Shown in pieces: positions 47,990 through 57,718 of a stretch of DNA of 64,000 nucleotides (positions within the stretch are counted from its first letter, which is position 1; the number at the start of each line of letters is the position of its first letter). The stretch covers positions 124,001-188,000 of the forward strand of contig NZ_JACHGO010000004.1 in assembly GCF_014202345.1 (NCBI RefSeq). Reading direction: 5' to 3'. The translations under genes and the position numbers were made by a program. The notes beneath the pieces are model-generated. The model did no database searches. It saw only the letters and a list, made by a program, of their open reading frames with translations, and was not told the origin of the DNA. This DNA comes from Desulfovibrio intestinalis (GTDB taxonomy: Bacteria; Desulfobacterota; Desulfovibrionia; Desulfovibrionales; Desulfovibrionaceae).

Positions 47990-48229
47990 ATGGCCCGTAT
48001 TACAGTTGAAGATTGCCAGGAACGCGTAGACAACCGCTTTCTGCTTGTGCAAATGGCCATCAAGCGTGTGCATCAGTACCGTGAAGGGTATGAGCCCCTT
48101 GTGGAATCGCGCAACAAGGAAGTAGTCACCGCCCTGCGCGAAATCGCGGCAGGCAAAGTGCTGCCCGACGACGACAGCCTTTACGTCCCCATTGAAGGGG
48201 AGCAGGCCACGACCGCCTCTGGAGAATAA
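47990..48229 (+). CDS. rpoZ: RNA polymerase omega subunit
   Basis: A 79-residue RpoZ. The conserved N-terminus [26 protein letters not shown] and the helix [14 protein letters not shown] are visible; the acidic tail is typical. GGAGGCAGC precedes the ATG at 47990. It stabilises RNA polymerase. A strong stem-loop follows and then dnaJ. Confidence 0.94.
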   Translation: MARITVEDCQERVDNRFLLVQMAIKRVHQYREGYEPLVESRNKEVVTALREIAAGKVLPDDDSLYVPIEGEQATTASGE

Positions 48230-48250
48230 GGGCGCGTAGCCATATTGTTT

Positions 48251-48282
48251 GCGCGGCGGCTGCCCTTGGGTAGCCGCCGCGC
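48251..48282 (+). terminator. GC-rich stem-loop between rpoZ and dnaJ
   Basis: GCGCGGCGGCT pairs perfectly with AGCCGCCGCGC. A T run is absent, so termination may be partial. Confidence 0.5.
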
Positions 48283-48339
48283 CTGTGAATACAACCTTTA
48301 TACCAGGCGCACAAGCACGCAGCCACCGGAACACGGACC

Positions 48340-49446
48340 ATGATGGAGCTCGATTATTACGAAGTGCTGGGCGTCAGCCGCAGCGCTGGTGAAGATGAGA
48401 TCAAACGGGCTTACCGCAAGCTCGCCCTCAAGTATCACCCAGACCACAACCCCGATGATCCCGAGGCCGAACAAAATTTCAAGCAGGCGGCGGAAGCTTA
48501 TGATGTTCTGCGCGACCCCGACAAGCGCGCCCGCTATGACCGTTTCGGCCATGCTGGCGTAAACGGGGGCGGAGGCTTTGGCAGCAACGAAGATATTTTC
48601 GCCCATTTCAGCGATATCTTCGGCGACCTCTTCGGTTTTTCGTCTGCCAGCCGTGGTCCCCGCCCTATGGCCGGGTCTGACCTGCGCTACAATCTCACCA
48701 TTTCTTTTTCGCAGGCAGCCACGGGTGATGAAATCACCCTCTCCCTGCCCAAGCACGTCACCTGCAGCGACTGCAAAGGCAGCGGCGCAGCCCCCGGCAG
48801 CAAGGTTGAAACCTGCCGCCAGTGCAATGGCTCTGGCCAGGTGCGCCGGTCTCAGGGCTTTTTTCAGATCGCCATGCCCTGTACAGCCTGTCAGGGTACA
48901 GGACGCGTCATTACCAAGCGCTGCGCCAAATGCAAGGGCGAAGGCATCGTAACCGATACCCGTGAACTGGTGGTGCGTGTGCCTGCCGGTGTGGATACGG
49001 GAACCCGCCTGCGCGTGCGCGGCGAGGGCGAACCCGGCGTGCACGGCGGCCCCCCCGGCGATCTTTACGTAGTCCTTACTGTGGAGCAGGACAAGCGCTG
49101 GCAGCGTCAGGGTCAGGATCTTGTCTTCACGCAGGAAATCAGCTTTGTTCAGGCGGCTCTCGGCCACAGGGTAGAAATACCCGGTCTGGACAATCCCATT
49201 TCGCTTGAAATTCCCAAGGGCGTGCAAAGCGGCGCTGTACTGCGCGTGCCCGGCGAAGGCATGCCCTACCCGGGGCGCAGGCAACGGGGCGACATGCTGG
49301 TGGAAGTAAAGGTTCTTACGCCCACGCGGCTTTCTGAACGTCAGGAAGAGCTGCTGCGTGAATTTGCAGCCGCCGGGGAACAGACCCCGCTGCAAAAGGT
49401 CAAAAAAGCTGCAAAGAAAATCAGCAAGGCTATGGGGCTGGACTAG
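48340..49446 (+). CDS. dnaJ: Chaperone DnaJ (Hsp40)
   Basis: A 368-residue Hsp40. The J domain (residues 1-70) has the HPD triad in [11 protein letters not shown] Gly/Phe-rich stretch follows, then four CxxCxGxG zinc repeats: [32 protein letters not shown]. The C-terminal substrate domains end in a basic helix ([16 protein letters not shown]). It delivers substrates to DnaK. The ribosome binding site is poor. Its TAG stop (49444-49446) lies at the outer edge of a dispersed repeat. Confidence 0.95.
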   Translation: MMELDYYEVLGVSRSAGEDEIKRAYRKLALKYHPDHNPDDPEAEQNFKQAAEAYDVLRDPDKRARYDRFGHAGVNGGGGFGSNEDIFAHFSDIFGDLFGFSSASRGPRPMAGSDLRYNLTISFSQAATGDEITLSLPKHVTCSDCKGSGAAPGSKVETCRQCNGSGQVRRSQGFFQIAMPCTACQGTGRVITKRCAKCKGEGIVTDTRELVVRVPAGVDTGTRLRVRGEGEPGVHGGPPGDLYVVLTVEQDKRWQRQGQDLVFTQEISFVQAALGHRVEIPGLDNPISLEIPKGVQSGAVLRVPGEGMPYPGRRQRGDMLVEVKVLTPTRLSERQEELLREFAAAGEQTPLQKVKKAAKKISKAMGLD

Positions 49447-49482
49447 AGCAGATTAACTTTTTCAAAGTTAAAATGATCCAAG
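49443..49482 (+). repeat. CTAGAGCA element, minimal form at dnaJ stop
   Basis: A 40-base form with the two ends directly joined: CTAGAGCAGATTAACTTT followed by TCAAAGTTAAAATGATCC. Its first TAG is the dnaJ stop codon. Confidence 0.8.
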
Positions 49483-49601
49483 GGCTTCTCCGTCCCGCTG
49501 CCGCAGCCAGAGTGCATTCGAAAAAACAGCTGCAATGCACGGACAGGAAACCAGCACCCTGCCCTCACAGACATAAAATATGAATGACAGCTGTATGCAA
49601 A

Positions 49602-49632
49602 AAGGCCCCGGTCAAATTCTGACCGGGGCCTT
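49602..49632 (+). terminator. Terminator-like stem-loop after dnaJ
   Basis: AAGGCCCCGGTCA pairs perfectly with TGACCGGGGCCTT around AATTC, 155 bases after the dnaJ stop. Confidence 0.7.
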
Positions 49633-50180
49633 GGCGTTTAATTCAAGCCCGCCTGATGCGAAAGGATTGCAAGGAACCTCAGGCTGTTGCCGATGTCAGA
49701 GCCGTTTGTTACAGCGGTGTACTCCCTCGGTCGCGCGGTCTTTGCCGTCGCCCGAGACCGCCCAAGCGGTTCTTTTTGGAAGCGCGATGCGGTTTGACCG
49801 TCAACGCGTCCGGCGGGTATGCGGTCCCGCCTTTTCCAGGTCAGCGTAAGTAAGCGGGCTTGTTCGCCAGTTTTCGGTGTGGAAAATCTTCCCACCGTAA
49901 ACATTCAAAGCAACATAAAAGCTACAACTACCAATGCCGAGAGCAGTACGGGCATACGGGAAACGGAGTCTGGCATACCCGCTGGTTCCCTCGTGCCTGT
50001 CGGTAGATTCTGTCCTGCGCTCTGCCAATGGTTGAGCGCTCAGTCATACACTGTTTGTTTAATCAAGCTAGCAAATGATATCGCCATTGGCAAACTCTAA
50101 TTTTCACAATATCCACAACTGCAACAACCCCTCCCTGCCGCTCAAAGTGCACCTGGGTCTACACACTGCCCTTCAAAACG
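49633..50180. other. Intergenic stretch, nothing recognised
   Basis: About 550 bases between convergent dnaJ and cstA-type genes. Small open frames on both strands (longest 93 codons) have no ribosome binding site or motif. No RNA gene recognised. Confidence 0.4.
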
Positions 50181-50215
50181 CAAAAAGGGACCGTTGCAGG
50201 CAACGGCCCCTTTTT
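50181..50215 (-). terminator. Terminator of the cstA-type gene
   Basis: AAAAAGGG-A-CCGTTGC pairs with GCAACGG-C-CCCTTTTT and is symmetric in A and T runs; it lies just after the permease stop codon. Confidence 0.85.
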
Positions 50216-50233
50216 CAGTATTGTTCTCTCGGC

Positions 50234-52075
50234 TTATTCTTCAACAAGCTCGCGCACGGTTTCTCCGTAGGAGTCTGTAACCAGGGTCTTGGTTCCCATA
50301 AGTTCAGTCCAGCGGCGGAACGTGCCGACGATAACGAAGACCATAAGTACCATGACCAGGCAGGCCAGAGCGGCCAGCAGATACTTGCCATTGGGGATAT
50401 AGTCGGTCGTCAGCTGCAAATAGCCAGCCCAGAAGGTCACCACCGTCATGAACACGCCGGGAATGGCTGTTACCAGGCAATACTTGCCCCTGTTCATGCG
50501 CAACAGCATGCTGGTGCAGACGATAAGGGCGCAGGCGGCCAGCAGCTGGTTGCTCATACCAAAGAGCGGCCAGATGTTGCTGATATTGCCGGTGTAAACC
50601 AGGTAGCCCCACATGGATGTGAAGACAAGGCTGGTGATGACGATGCCCGGTGTCCAGTTCTTGTCGCCAAAGGGCGCGTACACCTTACCAAGCATTTCCT
50701 GAAGGAAGAAACGGCCAACGCGTGTGCCGGAGTCGATGGCGGTCAGAATGAACACCGCCTCAAACATGACGGCGAAGTTGTACCAGTAGGCCATCAGGTG
50801 ATCCATGTAGGGGATCTTGTGGAAGATGTGCGCCATACCCACTGCCAGCGACACTGCGCCGCCGGGACGGGCGTGCAGGTTGAGGCCGATCTTTTCTTCA
50901 AAGAAGCCAAGATCAACGGTGTGCAGGTTGGGGTGCACGGCCAGCAGGGCGTCATACTTGGCCGGAGTAGCGTTGATGGCAAAGTAGTCGCCGGGCATCA
51001 GCGTGCAGGCGGCGATAAGAGCCATCATGGCCACAAAGCCTTCAGTCAGCATGGCGCCGTAGCCCACGAAAAGAATGTCGCGCTCATTGCCGAGCATCTT
51101 GGGCGTGGTGCCCGTACCAATAATTGCATGGAAGCCGGAAATGGCGCCACAAGCAATGGTAATGAAGATGAAGGGCAGCACGGGGCCGCCGATCACGGGG
51201 CCGCCGCCGTTGATGAAGGGCGTGATGGTGGGCATGAGAATGGTGGGCTGCACAAAGATGATGCCCACAGTCAGCATAAGAATGGTGCCGATCTTCAAGT
51301 AGGTGGAAAGATAGTCACGCGGCACCAGCAGGAACCACACTGGCAGAACCGAGGCAAAGAAGCCGTAAACGGCGATGGCAATGGCCACGGTATTTCTGTC
51401 CCAGTCAAAAGCCCAGCCGAGCACATCCTGCTTCATAAGGTCATGCCCGCTCAAAATGCCCACAATCAGCAGCACCAGACCCAGAAGACTGGCCAGCAAA
51501 ACGCTGTTCTGCTTGTAGCGCATGATGAGGCCCATAATCATTGCAATGGGCATGGTGATGACAACGATAAACAGCGACCAGGGCGCGTTATGCATGGCGC
51601 TGATGCAGGCCAGAGAAAGACCGGCCAGGGTCAGGATCAGAATACACAGAATGGCTATACCGGCCACTGTACCAGTGACGGGGCCAATTTCACGAGTGGC
51701 GATGGCGGCAAGGCTCTGGCCTTTGTGGCGTATAGAGGCGAAAAGAACCACCATGTCGTGCACCGCGCCGCCAAGAACGCAGCCAATAAGAATCCACAGC
51801 GCTCCAGGCAAATAACCGAACTGAGCTGCCAGCACAGGCCCCACAAGAGGACCAGCGGCGGCAATGGCCGCAAAATGATGGCCATAGAGGACATATTCGT
51901 TGGTTTTCACATAGTCGTGACCATCGGCAAATCGAACCGATGGCGGAGTGCGGCTGCCATCGAGCCGCAAGACCTTGTTTGCTAAGAAAATACCGTAAAT
52001 ACGGTATGAAATGGCAAAAATACACAATGCCGCAAACACAAGTGTTATGGCATTAATGTTTTCAAGAGCTTCCAT
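50234..52075 (-). CDS. cstA: CstA family (carbon starvation) permease
   Basis: A 613-residue membrane protein with about 16 helices. Family blocks include YVLYGHHFAAIAAAGPLVGPVLAAQFGYLPG near residue 60, GAVHDMVVLFASIRHKGQSL and the late NIWPLFGMSNQLLAACAL. CstA and BtsT of E. coli take up pyruvate, and CstA has also been linked to peptides. For a lactate-using sulfate reducer, pyruvate uptake is plausible but not proven. GGGAGTATGTA precedes the ATG at 52075. It is transcribed alone. Confidence 0.9.
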   Translation of the reverse strand: MEALENINAITLVFAALCIFAISYRIYGIFLANKVLRLDGSRTPPSVRFADGHDYVKTNEYVLYGHHFAAIAAAGPLVGPVLAAQFGYLPGALWILIGCVLGGAVHDMVVLFASIRHKGQSLAAIATREIGPVTGTVAGIAILCILILTLAGLSLACISAMHNAPWSLFIVVITMPIAMIMGLIMRYKQNSVLLASLLGLVLLIVGILSGHDLMKQDVLGWAFDWDRNTVAIAIAVYGFFASVLPVWFLLVPRDYLSTYLKIGTILMLTVGIIFVQPTILMPTITPFINGGGPVIGGPVLPFIFITIACGAISGFHAIIGTGTTPKMLGNERDILFVGYGAMLTEGFVAMMALIAACTLMPGDYFAINATPAKYDALLAVHPNLHTVDLGFFEEKIGLNLHARPGGAVSLAVGMAHIFHKIPYMDHLMAYWYNFAVMFEAVFILTAIDSGTRVGRFFLQEMLGKVYAPFGDKNWTPGIVITSLVFTSMWGYLVYTGNISNIWPLFGMSNQLLAACALIVCTSMLLRMNRGKYCLVTAIPGVFMTVVTFWAGYLQLTTDYIPNGKYLLAALACLVMVLMVFVIVGTFRRWTELMGTKTLVTDSYGETVRELVEE

Positions 52076-52727
52076 TACATACTCCCGTCAGGGCTTGGCT
52101 TGGCTTTCTTAACCGGGCAGGCGGCCAGACGAATCGCAGCCCTGCGAAACTGCCCAGAACAACAAAAAAAACACATACCAAAATAGTATTATATCAGCGA
52201 TGCATACCCTCCTCTTGAGATACTGCTGAAAAAAGTGTCGCGGCAAAGCCCGAATACTGTATCTAAGCCCACTACTACAGTTTATTCGGGCATGTGTTAA
52301 TTTTCTGCTACACCCATTATTACTCTCTGTCCATGCCACTGGAAACGTTTTTTGCTGATTCCACTGTTGTTACGCTCATCTGAAAACATGCAATTCCCTT
52401 CTGAAAACCAGATTTAATATCATTAACATGCCATTTTCATTATCTTTTTTTCCCATAAACCTGCAGATTTTATTATGAGTTATAATCTCCAAAATTTTTC
52501 CCAACTTTGTTCTTTTTTGCACAAATAAACTGGCAGCCCCAATCTCTTCTTCGGATTCTGCCCTGTGCAGCCGCCAGCACAGCGGACAGTCCAACCGTCA
52601 GTACAGTCGGCATTACCGCAGCTTGCCCTGCCCTAACCAGCTGTTCACAACAAAAACAAAATACCGCCGTGTTATTGGCATTGCCGATGGGCTTGCATTA
52701 CGCATGGCATGGGTCTATCTTTTTTTC
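52076..52727. other. Divergent non-coding region of cstA and thi genes
   Basis: About 650 bases, AT-rich at 52180-52520, that must hold the promoter of the cstA-type gene (minus) and that of the thiamine genes (plus). I see no gene; no promoter pair is convincing. Confidence 0.4.
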
Positions 52728-52848
52728 ACCGGCTGGGGGAGCCATTATGGCTGAGAAAGGGTGATCGCGCCCTGACCCCTAGGATCGCGTAAAAAGCGCG
52801 GTTCTGCACCTGACGCGGATAGTGCCGACGAAGGGAAGCTGGCCAGCC
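52728..52848 (+). promoter_or_regulatory. TPP (THI-box) riboswitch
   Basis: Core elements are in order: GGGGAGCC, then GGCTGAGAAAGGG, then ACCTGACGCGGATAGTGCC and CGAAGGGAAGCTGG. The outer stem is formed by CCGGCT and AGCTGG. This is the classic thiamine pyrophosphate aptamer and it lies before thiS. Confidence 0.92.
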
Positions 52849-52868
52849 TGGAAACAGGTTTGTGCTTG

Positions 52869-52902
52869 CCCGCAGCCGCATTGGTTCTGCGGGTTTTTTT
52901 GT
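52869..52902 (+). terminator. Riboswitch-linked terminator
   Basis: CCCGCAG pairs with CTGCGGG around an 11-base loop and is followed by a run of seven T. It lies 20 bases after the TPP aptamer, so thiamine probably stops transcription before thiS. Confidence 0.85.
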
Positions 52903-52967
52903 GGCCTCGCCGGTTGGCCGCCGCATATTCCCGCGAATCATGCTCTTGTAACCTGTGGAGGTTCTTC

Positions 52968-53168
52968 ATGAACATCGTGGTTAATGGCCAGGCCGAAACC
53001 TGCACGCCCGGAATCAGCATCAGCGCTTTTCTGGCAGAACGAGGATATGAAGCCAGCGCCGTGGTGGTGGAGCGCAACGGACAAATCCTTGCCAGGGATA
53101 CTTTTGCACAAACAAGCCTGCAAAAAGACGATTGCCTGGAAATCGTGCAGTTTGTGGGCGGCGGTTAA
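52968..53168 (+). CDS. thiS: Sulfur carrier protein ThiS
   Basis: A 66-residue ubiquitin-fold protein ending in Gly-Gly-Gly (FVGGG). The C-terminal Gly is adenylated by ThiF and then thiocarboxylated to give sulfur to ThiG for the thiazole ring. It begins [27 protein letters not shown] precedes the ATG. It is the first gene after the TPP riboswitch. A repeat element separates it from thiG. Confidence 0.93.
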   Translation: MNIVVNGQAETCTPGISISAFLAERGYEASAVVVERNGQILARDTFAQTSLQKDDCLEIVQFVGGG

Positions 53169-53178
53169 GCTCCGCCGT

Positions 53179-53262
53179 CCAGAGCAGATTAGCTTTGCGA
53201 TGCTCTGCATTTCAAAGTTGGCGTTCTGCTCCAAACGCAATTTCCAGTAGAATCCACAACAG
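53179..53262 (+). repeat. Partial class I element between thiS and thiG
   Basis: It begins CCAGAGCAGATTAGCTTTG, 10 bases after the thiS stop, continues with the TGCATTTCAAAGTTGGCGTT part and ends around AGAATCCACAAC, without the right terminal repeat. Confidence 0.75.
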
Positions 53263-53296
53263 CAATCTTTCAGCAGCGCCTTTGCGCGGAGCAAGT

Positions 53297-54109
53297 ATGA
53301 ACGCTAATGATCCCTTTGTACTGGGCGGCGTCAGCCTTACCAGCCGTCTTTTTATCGGCACAGGCAAGTACGGAGCCGACAGCCTTATTCCTGCCGTGGC
53401 TGAAGCCAGCGGTTCGCAGGTTATCACTGTAGCCATGCGCCGGGTAGACAAGCCCGCCCCCCAATCTGGCGGATCTGCGCCAGCGCAAGGCTCACCGGGT
53501 ATAATGTCGCACATTCCCGGCCATATGCGCCTTTTGCCCAACACCTCGGGCGCGCGCAACGCTGAAGAAGCCGTGCGTCTGGCCCGTCTGGCTCGTGCCG
53601 CTGGCTGCGGCGACTGGATCAAGATTGAAGTCATATCCGACACGCGCCATCTTTTGCCCGATGGCTACGAAACGGCCAAAGCCACTGAAATTCTCGCCAA
53701 GGAAGGCTTTACCGTATTGCCGTATATCAATGCCGATCTCTATGTGGCCCGCGCCTGCGCCGAGGCCGGAGCTGCCGCCGTCATGCCGCTGGGCGCGCCC
53801 ATTGGCACCAACCGGGGGCTGCGCACCAAAGAAATGATCGCCATTCTGATTGAAGAAATGGACCTGCCAGTTATTGTGGACGCAGGTATTGGCCGCCCCT
53901 CGCAAGCCTGCGAAGCAATGGAAATGGGCGCAGCCGCATGCCTGGTCAATACGGCCATCGCCTCGGCCAACGATCCTGTGGTCATGGCCCGCGCCTTTGG
54001 TGAAGCTGTACAGGCCGGACGCAACGCGTGGCTTGCCGGAGCCGGATTTGTGCGCGGCATGGCAGGTGGAGCCGAAGCGTCTTCGCCTCTTACCGGCTTT
54101 CTGCGCTAG
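53297..54109 (+). CDS. thiG: Thiazole synthase ThiG
   Basis: A 270-residue (beta-alpha)8 enzyme that builds the thiazole phosphate from deoxyxylulose phosphate, ThiS thiocarboxylate and dehydroglycine. Conserved blocks are RLFIGTGKY, the Schiff-base Lys region WIKIEVI, and [28 protein letters not shown]. The loop after MRRVDK carries about 15 additional residues rich in Ser, Gly, Ala, Pro ([13 protein letters not shown]) compared with the E. coli pattern. GGAG precedes the ATG at 53297. thiH follows after 10 bases. Confidence 0.94.
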   Translation: MNANDPFVLGGVSLTSRLFIGTGKYGADSLIPAVAEASGSQVITVAMRRVDKPAPQSGGSAPAQGSPGIMSHIPGHMRLLPNTSGARNAEEAVRLARLARAAGCGDWIKIEVISDTRHLLPDGYETAKATEILAKEGFTVLPYINADLYVARACAEAGAAAVMPLGAPIGTNRGLRTKEMIAILIEEMDLPVIVDAGIGRPSQACEAMEMGAAACLVNTAIASANDPVVMARAFGEAVQAGRNAWLAGAGFVRGMAGGAEASSPLTGFLR

Positions 54110-54119
54110 GAGGCATCGT

Positions 54120-55241
54120 ATGAAAACATTTCAGGATTTCTTGCAGAACTGGCCTGCCCAAAGACGGGCTGAAGCCGTAGAAAAGGCCACGGAAGAACAG
54201 GTGTTTTCTGTTCTGAATAAAAACAACCTTCAGCCAGAAGATTTTCTCACCCTACTCTCACCCGCCGCCTCTCCGCACCTTGAGCGCATGGCACGCCGCG
54301 CCCATGAGCTTACCCTGCGTTTTTTTGGCCGGGCGGTGCATATCTTCACGCCGCTTTACATTTCTGACGTCTGCACAAATCAGTGTCGGTACTGCGGCTT
54401 TAACGCCAAAAACAAGCAGCCCCGCCACCACCTCAGTGTGGACGAGGCCGCCGCAGAAGCCAGAGCCATAGCTGATCTGGGTTTTCAGCATATTCTGCTG
54501 CTTACGGGGGATGCCCGCCACCTTTCCTCGCCCCAGTATATTGCTGACGTTGCCCGCCGCATAAAGCCCTTGTTCGCTTCTGTCGGCATTGAGGTCTATT
54601 CGCTCACAACTGATGAATATGCTCTGCTTGTGGACGCGGGTGTAGACAGCATGACTATGTTTCAGGAAACGTATAATCCTGAACTTTATGCATGGCTGCA
54701 TCCCGCCGGGCCCAAGCGCGACTATGCCTTTCGCCTCAACGCGCCCCAGCGCGCCGCCGAGGCTGGCATGCGTTCAATGGGTGTTGGAGCGTTGCTTGGG
54801 CTGGAATCCTTTGAACAGGATGCCTTTGCCACGGGTCTTCACGGCTGGTGGCTCCAGCGCAACTATCCCGGCATGGACGTGAGCGTGTCCATACCGCGCA
54901 TCTGCCCGCACGAAGGCAGTTTTGACGTTCCGCACGCGCTGGACGACCGTCATCTGGTACAGTATGTAACCGCCCTGCGCTGCTTTTTGCCGCGTGCTGG
55001 CATCACCTGCTCCAGCCGGGAAAGCGCCTTTATGCGCGACCACCTGCTGCCTCTCGGTGTCACGCGGGTATCTGCGGGCGTATCAACGGCTGTGGGGGGC
55101 CGCGTGACAGAAGATGCACACAACCCCGGCCAGTTTGAAATTACTGATGGCCGCAGCCTTGACGAAATGACCGCAGCCCTGCGGGGAATGGGCTATCAAC
55201 CCGTGCTCAAGGATTGGGAAAACCCCGCATCGGCCTGTTAG
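54120..55241 (+). CDS. thiH: 2-iminoacetate synthase ThiH
   Basis: A 373-residue radical SAM enzyme that splits tyrosine to dehydroglycine for thiazole synthesis, as used in anaerobes. The cluster motif CxxxCxxC is in ISDVCTNQCRYCGFN near residue 85. TMFQETYNPELYAWLHPAGPKRDY is typical of ThiH. AGGAGGCATCGT precedes the ATG at 54120. Its TAG stop codon (55239-55241) is the first TAG of a dispersed repeat element. Confidence 0.95.
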   Translation: MKTFQDFLQNWPAQRRAEAVEKATEEQVFSVLNKNNLQPEDFLTLLSPAASPHLERMARRAHELTLRFFGRAVHIFTPLYISDVCTNQCRYCGFNAKNKQPRHHLSVDEAAAEARAIADLGFQHILLLTGDARHLSSPQYIADVARRIKPLFASVGIEVYSLTTDEYALLVDAGVDSMTMFQETYNPELYAWLHPAGPKRDYAFRLNAPQRAAEAGMRSMGVGALLGLESFEQDAFATGLHGWWLQRNYPGMDVSVSIPRICPHEGSFDVPHALDDRHLVQYVTALRCFLPRAGITCSSRESAFMRDHLLPLGVTRVSAGVSTAVGGRVTEDAHNPGQFEITDGRSLDEMTAALRGMGYQPVLKDWENPASAC

Positions 55242-55388
55242 AGCAGATTAACTTTGAGAATATATATTCTCAAAGTTTAAGACACGCTCGCTACGGCGTT
55301 TAACCGCGCAAATAAATTGCGCTTACGCCTCCGCAGCGGGCGTCTGCTCACGCAGCCACCTGAGCAGTTCAAAGTTGAAATGCTCTAG
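55239..55388 (+). repeat. CTAGAGCA element, class II, at thiH stop
   Basis: A 150-base class II copy: TTAGAGCAGATTAACTTTGA to GTTGAAATGCTCTAG. Inside are AGAATATATATTCTCAAAG and the GCGCTTACGCCTCCGCAGCG core. It lies between thiH and thiF. Confidence 0.9.
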
Positions 55389-55538
55389 CGGCGCGCTCAG
55401 ATCAGGCTTTCCACCGGGGTATGCGTGGGGGGGGCATCCTTGCCGCGCATGCCCCGAAATTCCAGACTCCCTGCCTTTCTTAGGGCAATGAGCTGACGGC
55501 CTTTGAGCGCGGAGATATAAAAGATTCAGGGAGATCAC

Positions 55539-56138
55539 ATGACAAATCCCCTTTATGACGGGCTGGGGCGCTACTTCAGCCCCGAGCAACTCAATGCCCT
55601 GCGCGCGGCCAAAGTCGGCATTGCCGGGGCTGGCGGCCTTGGCTCCAACGCAGCCCTCATGCTGGTCCGAAGCGGCGTGGGACATATCACCTTGGTGGAC
55701 GACGATGTGGTGGACGCCTCCAACCTCAACCGCCAGCAGTATTGGCCGCGTCATGTGGGGCGTAGCAAGGTTGAAGCGCTGAGCGAGCTGTTGCTGGAGC
55801 TGAATCCGCAATTGTCCGTCGAAACGCACAAGCTGCGCATCACGGCAGATACCCTGCCCGGCATTCTGCCTGCCTGCCCCATTTGGGTTGAAGCCTTTGA
55901 CAGCCCGAACGACAAAAGCCTGTTTGTTGAAGCGGCGTTGCTGGCCGGGCACAAGGTCGCCAGCGCATCCGGCATGGGCGGCTACGGCGGCGCGCCCATG
56001 TCCCGGCGAAACCTGGGCAACCTGATACTTGTGGGCGACTTTACCACGGATATTCTGATGGCCCCGCCTCTGGCCCCCCGCGTAACAGAAGCCGCTGCCC
56101 TGCTGGCCGATGCGGTGCTGGAAATGCTGTTGGGCTGA
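55539..56138 (+). CDS. thiF: ThiF family sulfur carrier adenylyltransferase (short form)
   Basis: A 199-residue E1-like enzyme expected to adenylate ThiS. The nucleotide loop GIAGAGGLGSNAALMLVRSGVG and the DDDVVDASNLNRQQYW block, with its Asp and Arg residues, are present. It is shorter than E. coli ThiF and lacks the zinc-binding Cys pairs, as is known for other short ThiF proteins in anaerobes. AGGGAGATCAC precedes the ATG. It follows thiH after a repeat element and a 150-base gap. Confidence 0.88.
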   Translation: MTNPLYDGLGRYFSPEQLNALRAAKVGIAGAGGLGSNAALMLVRSGVGHITLVDDDVVDASNLNRQQYWPRHVGRSKVEALSELLLELNPQLSVETHKLRITADTLPGILPACPIWVEAFDSPNDKSLFVEAALLAGHKVASASGMGGYGGAPMSRRNLGNLILVGDFTTDILMAPPLAPRVTEAAALLADAVLEMLLG

Positions 56139-56168
56139 TGCCGCTACGGCATGCCAATCTACTACCCC

Positions 56169-56226
56169 AAAAGGCTGTTCCAGCGAAGCTGCTCCCTTGG
56201 GATCAGTTTTGACGGAACAGCCTTTT
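56169..56226. terminator. Terminator between convergent thiF and MFS genes
   Basis: AAAAGGCTGTTCC pairs perfectly with GGAACAGCCTTTT around a 32-base loop; A and T runs allow action on both strands. Confidence 0.75.
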
Positions 56227-56298
56227 GCAATAAATGCAGTGTGAGCTCATCCGCAAAAAAATGGGCTACGCCTGCAAAAACCATTGACACTGCTGCCT

Positions 56299-57591
56299 CT
56301 AGGCCCGGACGACCTTGGCCTCCTTGATGGGCAGATTTACAAGAGCCGCCAGAAGGGCCAACGCAATATCCACCTGCCAGACCCACAAGAGGCTGCCCGA
56401 ATATTGTAATGCCACTCCTCCCAGCCACGCGCCAAGAAAAGCACCAATCTGATGCGTCAGCAAGGTCAGTCCAAAGAGTGTAGCAAGATAGCGAGTGCCG
56501 AAAAGCTTGCCCACAATCCCCGCAGTTGGTGGTACCGTGGCCAGCCAGGTAAGCCCCGTGGTTACGGCAAATATATAGAAGGTCAGTTCCGTCTTGGGTG
56601 AAACAAGATAAACGGCGATCATCAGCGCACGAAAGGCATAGAGTGCAGACAAAATAAATTTCATGCGAAAATACTTGCCCAGAATACCCGCCCCGATACT
56701 GCCCGCGATATTGCAGAGCCCGATAAGGGACAGACTGATGGCCGAAACGGAAGCCTCATGGCCGCACAGGCTGACCTCACCCGGCAAGTGGGTCGTCAGA
56801 AAAGCCACATGAAATCCACAGGTAAAAAACCCCGCATGCAAAAGCAAATAGCTCGGATTACGAAAAGCGGCCTTCAGTTGCTGCTTGAGACCTTCATTGC
56901 TGGCATGACTGGCAGCGCTTGTGGCGGCATGGGCCATTCCGCCTACAGGCTGGCTGTCAGAAGCCCGCGACATGCCCGTCTGACGGCACAGCAACCAGGA
57001 TGGCACGATGGACGCCAATGCTGACACCGCCAAAAGCAGTAATCCGCCTGTGTACCCCTTGAGACTGATAACGGTCTGCACCAAAGGCGCAAAGGCAAAC
57101 TGCCCCATAGACCCCCCGGCATTGATAATGCCGCTGGCCACCGACCGCTTGTCCTCTGGCAAACGCCCGGCCACAATGCCTATAAGTATGGAAAAACTGC
57201 CCGCAGCCGCTCCAGCCGGGCTTAAAAACCCTTGAGCAAGGGTCATGCTCCAGAAAGATCCTGCCTGAAGCGTGTATATCTGCCCAAGCGCCAAAAGCAG
57301 CGCACCTGTCAGCAGCACGGGAAGCGGCCCCTTCTTGTCGGCCCAGGCCCCAAAAATTGGCTGAAACACTCCCCACATCAACTGGCCGATAGCCAGAGCC
57401 ATGCTCATTTCAGTGATGCTCATGGCAGTCGCGCTTATCAGCGGATGCACAAACAGACCTACAGTCTGGCGGATTCCCATTGTAATCATCAGCACGAGGC
57501 TGGACAGGGCGATGATTACCCATAAACCGCTTGCTGGAGCAGTAGGAGTAAGCTGGCCGTGAGTTGAGCGATTTTCGCTGGGATTTGTCAC
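56299..57591 (-). CDS. Major facilitator superfamily transporter (OxlT-like)
   Basis: A 430-residue protein with 12 predicted membrane helices and a polar central loop rich in Ala, Ser and His (residues about 205-235). The MFS loop motif between helices 2 and 3 is FGAWADKKGPLPVLL. The start is taken as GTG at 57591 behind AAGGAAAG; the frame is open to 57633, also without ATG. The substrate is unknown; an organic anion or drug is possible. The marR-type gene lies about 130 bases upstream on the same strand, which suggests that the regulator controls it. Confidence 0.82.
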   Translation of the reverse strand: MTNPSENRSTHGQLTPTAPASGLWVIIALSSLVLMITMGIRQTVGLFVHPLISATAMSITEMSMALAIGQLMWGVFQPIFGAWADKKGPLPVLLTGALLLALGQIYTLQAGSFWSMTLAQGFLSPAGAAAGSFSILIGIVAGRLPEDKRSVASGIINAGGSMGQFAFAPLVQTVISLKGYTGGLLLLAVSALASIVPSWLLCRQTGMSRASDSQPVGGMAHAATSAASHASNEGLKQQLKAAFRNPSYLLLHAGFFTCGFHVAFLTTHLPGEVSLCGHEASVSAISLSLIGLCNIAGSIGAGILGKYFRMKFILSALYAFRALMIAVYLVSPKTELTFYIFAVTTGLTWLATVPPTAGIVGKLFGTRYLATLFGLTLLTHQIGAFLGAWLGGVALQYSGSLLWVWQVDIALALLAALVNLPIKEAKVVRA

Positions 57592-57718
57592 AGGTACTTT
57601 CCTTGGTCTTGTGATCGTTGGTTGAGACAGCACAATGACGACACCAGAGCATACTCAGCCAAAAGCGGCAGCAGGCGATAGCAGTCTTGGGCTACCACAG
57701 GATGATTCAGGGTAAACA

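Noticed and set aside
49638-49904. 88-codon frame in the gap after dnaJ
   Set aside because: No start signal, no motif, and overlapping frames on the opposite strand are of equal quality.
50075-51985. 636-codon open frame antisense to the cstA-type gene
   Set aside because: Composition is His/Gln/Asn/Gly-rich with no motif; the permease on the other strand has clear helices and family blocks.
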